From CAYMND01 sp964465065 (lineage in GTDB: Bacteria; Acidobacteriota; Aminicenantia; UBA2199): a stretch of 20,221 nucleotides of DNA. The stretch spans positions 1-20,221 of the forward strand of contig CAYXHZ010000057.1 in NCBI GenBank assembly GCA_964465065.1. Reading direction: 5' to 3'. Shown here piece after piece: positions 15,655 through 20,221 of this stretch. A program made the translations under genes and the position numbers. The notes below the pieces were generated by a model. It searched no databases, was not told the DNA's origin, and saw nothing but the letters and a program-made list of their open reading frames with translations. Numbering within the stretch: the first letter of the stretch is position 1; each line of letters starts with the position of its first letter.

Positions 15655-15789
15655 TCAGGCGGATAAGACCTTACGTCCTTTACGACGGCGGCGGCTGAGC
15701 ACCAGGCGCCCGCCCTTGCTGGACATACGGGCGCGGAAGCCGTGCGTTTTGCTGCGTTTTCTATTGTTCGGCTGAAAAGTTCTCTTCAC
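15655..15789 (-). CDS. rpmH: 50S ribosomal protein L34
   Basis: The 44-residue, very basic product is ribosomal protein L34, with the family signature MKRTFQPNNRKRSKTHGF followed by RMSSKGGRLVLSRRRRKGRK. The start codon is GTG, preceded by AGGAG at a six-base spacing. It heads the rpmH-rnpA-yidD-yidC-jag-mnmE-mnmG cluster. The message has a leader of about 60 bases containing a possible hairpin (CGGC/GCCG stem with a GGG/CCC extension, about 15808-15829), whose role is unknown. Normally dnaA lies upstream of rpmH; here it does not. Confidence 0.97.
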   Translation of the reverse strand: MKRTFQPNNRKRSKTHGFRARMSSKGGRLVLSRRRRKGRKVLSA

Positions 15790-15854
15790 GTCTCACTCCT
15801 GAAACGGGCAGCGGCAGACGGCCGCCCTTTTCTCTTGATCGATTTTAATAGCTG

Positions 15855-15883
15855 AATATATCCGAGATCATCGCTTTTGTCAA
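15855..15883 (-). promoter_or_regulatory. Promoter of the rpmH cluster
   Basis: On the minus strand TTGACA (15883-15878), a 17-base spacer and TATATT (15860-15855) give a near-consensus sigma-70 promoter. It lies 23 bases downstream of the DUF4412-like gene stop and about 65 bases before the rpmH GTG. It is the only good promoter seen for the seven genes down to mnmG. Confidence 0.85.
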
Positions 15884-15905
15884 GGGCGCGTCCGCTTCAG
15901 CGTTC

Positions 15906-16733
15906 CTAAAAAATTCCCAGTTTCTTCTTTTTGCCGCCCTGCTCCTGCTCGGGAAGCAGCGACACCTTCTCGTAGCCTTCGGGCAGGACGAACAGGGCGG
16001 CGTCCAGAGCTTTCTTTTCCATGGACAGGACTTCCATGGTGGTGGTGGTCTTGCCCATTTCCTTGCCTTTCTTGCTGAACTGTGTCTGCTGGCTGACCGT
16101 CTTGAGCGGAAAACCGACTCCGTCCATCAGCTTGGCTTCCTTCTCGATCATCTTGTCCAGGCTGGCGTGGCCGGTACGGAAATCCTTGCCCAGAAAAGTC
16201 GCGCCGATCTCGGCCAGTCCCTCGACCTGACGGCTGCCCCAGACATCGCGGATCTCCTTGATGAGCATGGTCTTCTTGATGATGGCGATCTTCATGTTCA
16301 TGGTGTATTCCCGGTTGATGCGCACATGCTTGCAGGGCAGGCCCATGACCGTCTCGCCGCCCAGATCCTCGACAGTGGCCAGCGCGTCGCTGATCTCGAT
16401 CTTGACCAGCTCATCCAGTGCGCCGGCCATCTGCAGCATGCCGTCGATGGACATGGGCAGTATGGTTTTCTCTTTGTCGTTGACGATGTAGAGCATCTTC
16501 TCCTGGTTCTTGTAGAGCCAGAATATCTTGTCGCCGTGAAGATTGTCCTTCTTTTTGACCTCTTCGAACTGCTGACGCACGTCCCCGCCCTGGGCGAAGG
16601 TGGTCGCCAGCACTTCGTTGCGCTGGGCTTTGTTTTCGCTGTCGGTGACCGTTCGGGTCTTCCAGACGATGCCGGCCTGCAGGCTCAGGGCTGTGAAAAC
16701 TACCAATAAAACCGATAAAAATAACTTTTTCAT
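15906..16733 (-). CDS. DUF4412-like secreted protein
   Basis: The 275-residue product starts with a clear Sec signal peptide (MKKLFLSVLLVVFTALSLQA, cleavage expected after LQA), so it is probably periplasmic. The mature part is a beta-rich, lysine-rich domain with segments such as KNQEKMLYIVNDKEKTILPM and GGETVMGLPCKHVRI. That pattern fits the DUF4412 group, whose function is unknown, and loosely recalls lipid-carrier-like folds (LolA/LppX). It has only one cysteine in the mature part and no lipobox. I chose ATG at 16733, with GGAGG ten bases upstream, over a TTG two codons earlier. It has its own promoter just past mfd, and the rpmH promoter follows downstream. Confidence 0.75.
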   Translation of the reverse strand: MKKLFLSVLLVVFTALSLQAGIVWKTRTVTDSENKAQRNEVLATTFAQGGDVRQQFEEVKKKDNLHGDKIFWLYKNQEKMLYIVNDKEKTILPMSIDGMLQMAGALDELVKIEISDALATVEDLGGETVMGLPCKHVRINREYTMNMKIAIIKKTMLIKEIRDVWGSRQVEGLAEIGATFLGKDFRTGHASLDKMIEKEAKLMDGVGFPLKTVSQQTQFSKKGKEMGKTTTTMEVLSMEKKALDAALFVLPEGYEKVSLLPEQEQGGKKKKLGIF

Positions 16734-16784
16734 AATCAATCATCCTCCAAAAGTCTTCGGGGTCTTCAATATCGATAGATACGA

Positions 16785-16813
16785 ATCATACGGGCAGATG
16801 AGCTGGCTGTCAA
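16785..16813 (-). promoter_or_regulatory. Promoter of the DUF4412-like gene
   Basis: On the minus strand TTGACA (16813-16808), a 17-base spacer and TATGAT (16790-16785) form a strong sigma-70 type promoter. Its -35 begins nine bases after the mfd stop codon. The resulting leader is about 45 bases and contains the GGAGG ribosome-binding site. Confidence 0.8.
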
Positions 16814-16822
16814 CAGAAAAAG

Positions 16823-19800
16823 TCAGAACGACTCGCTCCAGATGGCCTCCGCCCTGACCTGCGGCAGGGATACCGACTCGGACAGGAGGTAATCGACGAA
16901 GCGGTCCAGCTCGGCGAAACCGACCGTCACCGATCCGTCTGCGGCCCGCTCCATCAGGAAGAGATTCTCGTCGACGCTCATCTGCTGCGCCACCCACTGC
17001 TCCCCCTGACCCTGCATGGTGAAACTGCCCTCGTCCAGTTCGATGGCCGAACCGCCGAGCCGTTTGCAGAGAAGCTTGGCCGCCGCCACGTAGAACAGAA
17101 TGTCCAGCTCCCGGGCACGCTCCCCCAGGGCCTCGCGCTGCAGGCGGCGGATCTGCAGCAGGGCCGCGAAATTGCGGGCGCTGTGAATGGAGCGGTACAG
17201 GTCCAGCCGTTCCTGCTCGTCGGCGATCAGGTCCGGGCTGAGACCGTAGGAGAAGTTCACCTTGACCGTCAGCCAGCGCTGCCGTTCCTCGATGCCGCGC
17301 ATGGCGTCCACCGCCTCGCGCAGCAGCTCGTTGTAGTAATCGAAACCCAGGGCCTCGATGTGACCGTGCTGACGGTTTCCCAGCAGGGAGCCGGCGCCGC
17401 GCAGACGCAGGTCGAAGGCCGCCAGCTGGTAGCCGGCGCCCAGGTCGCAGAAATCGCGGATGCCTTCGAGACGCTTCTGGGCCTTCTCGGAGACGATCTC
17501 GGTCTCGACCAGAAAATAGGCGTAGGCCTGGCGGTCGCTGCGACCGATACGGCCGCGCAGCTGGTAGAGCTGGGTCAGGCCGAAGTGGTCGGCGTGGATG
17601 ACCAGCAGGGTGTTGACCCGGGGGATGTCGATGCCGTTTTCGATGATGGTCGTCGAAATCAGCACCTTCAGCTCGCCGGCCAGGAAACGGCCCAGGACCG
17701 CCTCGATCTCCCGGGTGTTCATCTGGGCGTGCATGACCCCGATTTCCACCCCGTCAAGCCAGGGCTTGATCCGCTCGGCGAAGGCGAACAGACTGTCGAT
17801 GCGGTTGTAGACGATGAACACCTGGCCGTCGCGCTCCAGTTCGCGGTTGACCGCGGAAACCACGATCTCGCGGGTGAAGTAACCGACGAAGTTCTTGACC
17901 GCCAGGCGGCCCATGGGCGGAGAATTGATGATGGAGATGTCCTGCAGACCGGCCATGGCCAGCGACAGGGTGCGCGGAATCGGCGTGGCCGACAGGGTGA
18001 GCACGTCCACCTCCGGCCACTGCTGCTTGAGCTGTTCTTTCTGAAAGACGCCGAAGCGCTGTTCCTCGTCGATGATCATCAGTCCCAGACGCTTGAAAAG
18101 CAGGCTCTTGGCCAGCAGGGAATGAGTGCCGACCAGAAGGTCGATTTTTCCGGTCTTCAAATCGCCCAGAATTTCCGCCCGCTGCGAGGCGTTGCTGCGC
18201 CGGGTCAGGCAGGCGACGCGGACTCCGAACGGCGCCAGACGTTTGTGAAAGGTGCGCGTGTGCTGCTCGGCCAGGATGGTGGTCGGACAGAGCAGGGCGA
18301 CCTGGAACCCGTTGCCGAGCACCCGGAACGCCGAACGCAGGGCCACTTCCGTCTTGCCGAAGCTGACATCGCCGCAGACCAGGCGGTCCATGGGGGTGTC
18401 GCGTTCCAGGTCGGCGCAGACATCGGCGATGGCCCGCTTCTGGTCCCGGGTCTCGACGAAGGCGAAGTCGGCCGCCAGCTTTTCTTCCCATTCGCTGGCC
18501 TTGGCAAACGAGTTGCCGCGAATGGCCTGGCGGGTGGCGTACAGCTCCAGCAGCTCCCGGGCGAAAGTGACGATGCCCTTGCGCGCCCGCTGCTTCTTGC
18601 GTTCCCAGGTCTTGCCGCCCAGACGGTCCAGGGCGGGTTCGGCCCCCTCCAGGGCGCTGTAGCGGCTGATGACATCCAAATCGTAGATGGGCACGTACAG
18701 GGTCTCGTTGCCGCCGTAGTTGATCTGCAGGAATTCGTTGTCGCGGGCGGCGATGCGCATGCGTTTGAAACCGACCACCCGGCCGATGCCGTGATCCTTG
18801 TGCACCACCAGGTCGCCGGGGCTGAAATCGGCGGCCTCGTTGCGGGCCGGCTCGCTGTCCGCCGGGGCCAGGTAGAAGAACGGCCGCTCGCTCAAATACC
18901 AGATGCGCCGGAGCGGGTCGATGAACGAGCAGGGTATGGCGCGCTGCACCAGACCGACCACCCCAGGCAGCGGCAGTTCCATGGCCGGGCTGTCCAGGTC
19001 GCGGCAGCGCAGCACCGTACCGCCCTGGCTCATCCAGGCGGCGATTTCGGCCAGGCCTGTCTCGTCCAGATCCGAAACCGTCCAGGCGCTGCGGCGCCAG
19101 GGCAGTTCGATATGGCCGGGTCCCTCGTCCCAGCGCAGTTCCAGATCGGGAGCGGGAATCGCCTGCAGACTCCAGCGCACCGGCAGCGGCGCCTCGCCGG
19201 TCTGATCGGTGATCCCCAGACGGATCTGTTCGAACTGCTCGGTCAGTTTGGCGAATTCCAGACGCAGTTTCTCGCCCTGCGACCAGATCGTGACAGGCGC
19301 CGTCAGGCTATCCCAGAGCGCCTGCTCTGGACAGGTTTCGCCGGGCTGGGCGAAACTGAAGCGGGCCGGTTCTATGGAGAACTGCCCGTAACGGCGCAGG
19401 GTCTTGTGACGGGCGGGATCGTACAGCCTCAGGTTGCTGACCCGGTCCCCCTCGAATTCGATGCGCAGCGGATAATCGGCCCCGACTGCAAACAGTTCGA
19501 CCATGGCCCCTCGGTAGGACACCTCGCCGCTTTCCCGGACCTGGCTGACCGGGCGGTAGCCCATGGCGAACAGGCGGTCGACGAGACGGTCGCGATCGAT
19601 CTCCAGGTCCGTCGTCACCGTCAGCGGCTGCAGCTGGTTTTCGGAACGCGTTTCCAGCGGGTACTGCAGGCCGGACAGGGTGGTCAGGACCAGCAGATCG
19701 CTTCGCTCCCGCAAGCGGTAGAGACGGTTTTTCTCCAGGACCGCCTCCCAGCGGATGCGGTTGTTGAGGTAGGGGTCCTCGAGCGGGCGCTGGTAGTGGA

Positions 19801-20038
19801 CCAATTCCAGCTCATGGCCGAGAAAAGCCAGCCAGGACCGGATCTTCTGGCGGCGTTCGTCGAAACTCTCGTTCTCGCCCAGCACCCAGATCAGCGGCCT
19901 GCGGAGTTCCCGGGCCAGGCGACAGACCAGCAGTTCTTCCAGTCCGGCCGGAACGATGAGCTTGGCCTTTTCCGGCGCTGCCGTCAGTTCCAGGGGCAAT
20001 GAAGGCTGATATTCCGCTGCGATGGTTTCTCGGTCCAT
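16823..20038 (-). CDS. mfd: Transcription-repair coupling factor
   Basis: Mfd is the ATP-driven translocase that removes stalled RNA polymerase and recruits UvrA for nucleotide excision repair. The 1071-residue protein is about 80 residues shorter than the E. coli enzyme but has all main parts. A UvrB-like N-terminal module includes the UvrA-contact region GEVSYRGAMVELF. A RID/CarD-like polymerase-binding domain begins near residue 400 (SPGDLVVHKDHGIGRVVGF). The helicase lobes have Walker A GDVSFGKTE near 555, DEEQRFGVF near 655, SATPIPRTL, and YQLRGRIGRSDRQAYAYFL near 835. A C-terminal TRCF domain covers about 920-1050. The Walker A has Ser where Gly is usual (GDVGxGKTE), probably harmless. 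A cydB end lies 94 bases upstream. Confidence 0.97.
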   Translation of the reverse strand: MDRETIAAEYQPSLPLELTAAPEKAKLIVPAGLEELLVCRLARELRRPLIWVLGENESFDERRQKIRSWLAFLGHELELVHYQRPLEDPYLNNRIRWEAVLEKNRLYRLRERSDLLVLTTLSGLQYPLETRSENQLQPLTVTTDLEIDRDRLVDRLFAMGYRPVSQVRESGEVSYRGAMVELFAVGADYPLRIEFEGDRVSNLRLYDPARHKTLRRYGQFSIEPARFSFAQPGETCPEQALWDSLTAPVTIWSQGEKLRLEFAKLTEQFEQIRLGITDQTGEAPLPVRWSLQAIPAPDLELRWDEGPGHIELPWRRSAWTVSDLDETGLAEIAAWMSQGGTVLRCRDLDSPAMELPLPGVVGLVQRAIPCSFIDPLRRIWYLSERPFFYLAPADSEPARNEAADFSPGDLVVHKDHGIGRVVGFKRMRIAARDNEFLQINYGGNETLYVPIYDLDVISRYSALEGAEPALDRLGGKTWERKKQRARKGIVTFARELLELYATRQAIRGNSFAKASEWEEKLAADFAFVETRDQKRAIADVCADLERDTPMDRLVCGDVSFGKTEVALRSAFRVLGNGFQVALLCPTTILAEQHTRTFHKRLAPFGVRVACLTRRSNASQRAEILGDLKTGKIDLLVGTHSLLAKSLLFKRLGLMIIDEEQRFGVFQKEQLKQQWPEVDVLTLSATPIPRTLSLAMAGLQDISIINSPPMGRLAVKNFVGYFTREIVVSAVNRELERDGQVFIVYNRIDSLFAFAERIKPWLDGVEIGVMHAQMNTREIEAVLGRFLAGELKVLISTTIIENGIDIPRVNTLLVIHADHFGLTQLYQLRGRIGRSDRQAYAYFLVETEIVSEKAQKRLEGIRDFCDLGAGYQLAAFDLRLRGAGSLLGNRQHGHIEALGFDYYNELLREAVDAMRGIEERQRWLTVKVNFSYGLSPDLIADEQERLDLYRSIHSARNFAALLQIRRLQREALGERARELDILFYVAAAKLLCKRLGGSAIELDEGSFTMQGQGEQWVAQQMSVDENLFLMERAADGSVTVGFAELDRFVDYLLSESVSLPQVRAEAIWSESF

Positions 20039-20132
20039 TTTCGATTCTCAGAGGGCATAGTGTACCACAATTCGCCGTCCGAGCGCCGGATTTCCGCTCA
20101 CTTTCCAGCCGGCTGCTTCCCCGATACCGCCT

Positions 20133-20221
20133 TTATTTCACAAGCTTCCTGGCAAACACCCGGTAGACATAGACGGTGTAGCCCAGAACGAAGGGCATGC
20201 CGATCAGGGCGATGACCAGCA
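20133..20221 (-). CDS. cydB: C-terminal end of cytochrome bd oxidase subunit II (partial)
   Basis: Only the last 28 residues are in the window; the gene continues beyond the right edge. The translation LVIALIGMPFVLGYTVYVYR then VFARKLVK and a TAA stop (20135-20133) matches the last membrane helix and short basic tail typical of CydB, the second subunit of the cytochrome bd quinol oxidase in the inner membrane. The call rests on this short helix alone, so another membrane protein is possible. The 94 bases to mfd contain no convincing terminator; a ten-base palindrome (CAGCCGGCTG) lies inside. Confidence 0.65.
   Translation of the reverse strand, partial: LVIALIGMPFVLGYTVYVYRVFARKLVK

Noticed and set aside
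15790..15905. Possible origin of replication upstream of rpmH
   Set aside because: No DnaA-box cluster (TTATCCACA-like) and no AT-rich unwinding element; the gap is explained by the rpmH promoter and leader.
17183..20002. Very long open frame (939 codons) on the plus strand opposite mfd
   Set aside because: It is antisense to a fully recognisable mfd, has no family resemblance, and follows from GC-rich codon usage removing stops in the mirrored frame. The same holds for long frames opposite yidC/jag (12405-14561), mnmG (9941-11338), murA (8060-9397) and mnmE (11566-12777).

Overview
The window is a compact, fully coding stretch of chromosome from a Gram-negative bacterium. It has a YidC with a large periplasmic domain, a cytochrome bd subunit, a Gram-negative envelope gene set and high-GC codons. 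Gene content and protein style suggest a deltaproteobacterium close to the Desulfuromonadales / Geobacter group. That placement is inferred from recalled family resemblance, not from any search. No CRISPR array, rRNA, phage or complete insertion sequence was seen.

Layout, left to right. Positions 1-177 are AT-rich and non-coding and may hold a remnant of a mobile-element end. Positions 178-618 (minus strand) form a small translation unit: a consensus promoter, rpsU (S21, TTG start), tRNA-Pro(TGG) and tRNA-Arg(TCT). Next come two minus-strand genes, an M23 envelope peptidase and a YprB-like DEDD exonuclease-fold protein. A divergent promoter region at 2899-3060 separates these from a plus-strand operon of three genes: a degenerate receiver-domain protein with a long acidic linker, an unrecognised 576-residue protein, and a biotin-protein ligase without a DNA-binding domain. 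This operon converges on a minus-strand operon murA - HIT protein - yacP/NYN.

From 9428 to 15789 (minus strand) lies the classical rpmH-rnpA-yidD-yidC-jag-mnmE-mnmG cluster. It covers ribosomal protein L34, the RNase P protein, membrane protein insertion, an RNA-binding protein and tRNA wobble-uridine modification. Gaps and overlaps are a few bases at most, and transcription starts from a clear promoter upstream of rpmH. Two small genes here are easy to miss: rpmH (44 residues) and the full rnpA. As written, rnpA is broken by a one-base frameshift at a run of nine T on the coding strand. The usual neighbour dnaA is absent. A DUF4412-like secreted protein and mfd lie upstream instead, and the end of a cytochrome bd subunit II gene enters at the right edge.

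Most of this is core housekeeping DNA. The points most worth a second look are the rnpA homopolymer frameshift, the pseudo-receiver protein (phosphoacceptor Asp replaced by Glu) with a PopZ/RomR-like layout, the unrecognised protein next to it, and the AT-rich edge beside tRNA-Arg. I did not find a convincing new multi-gene system.
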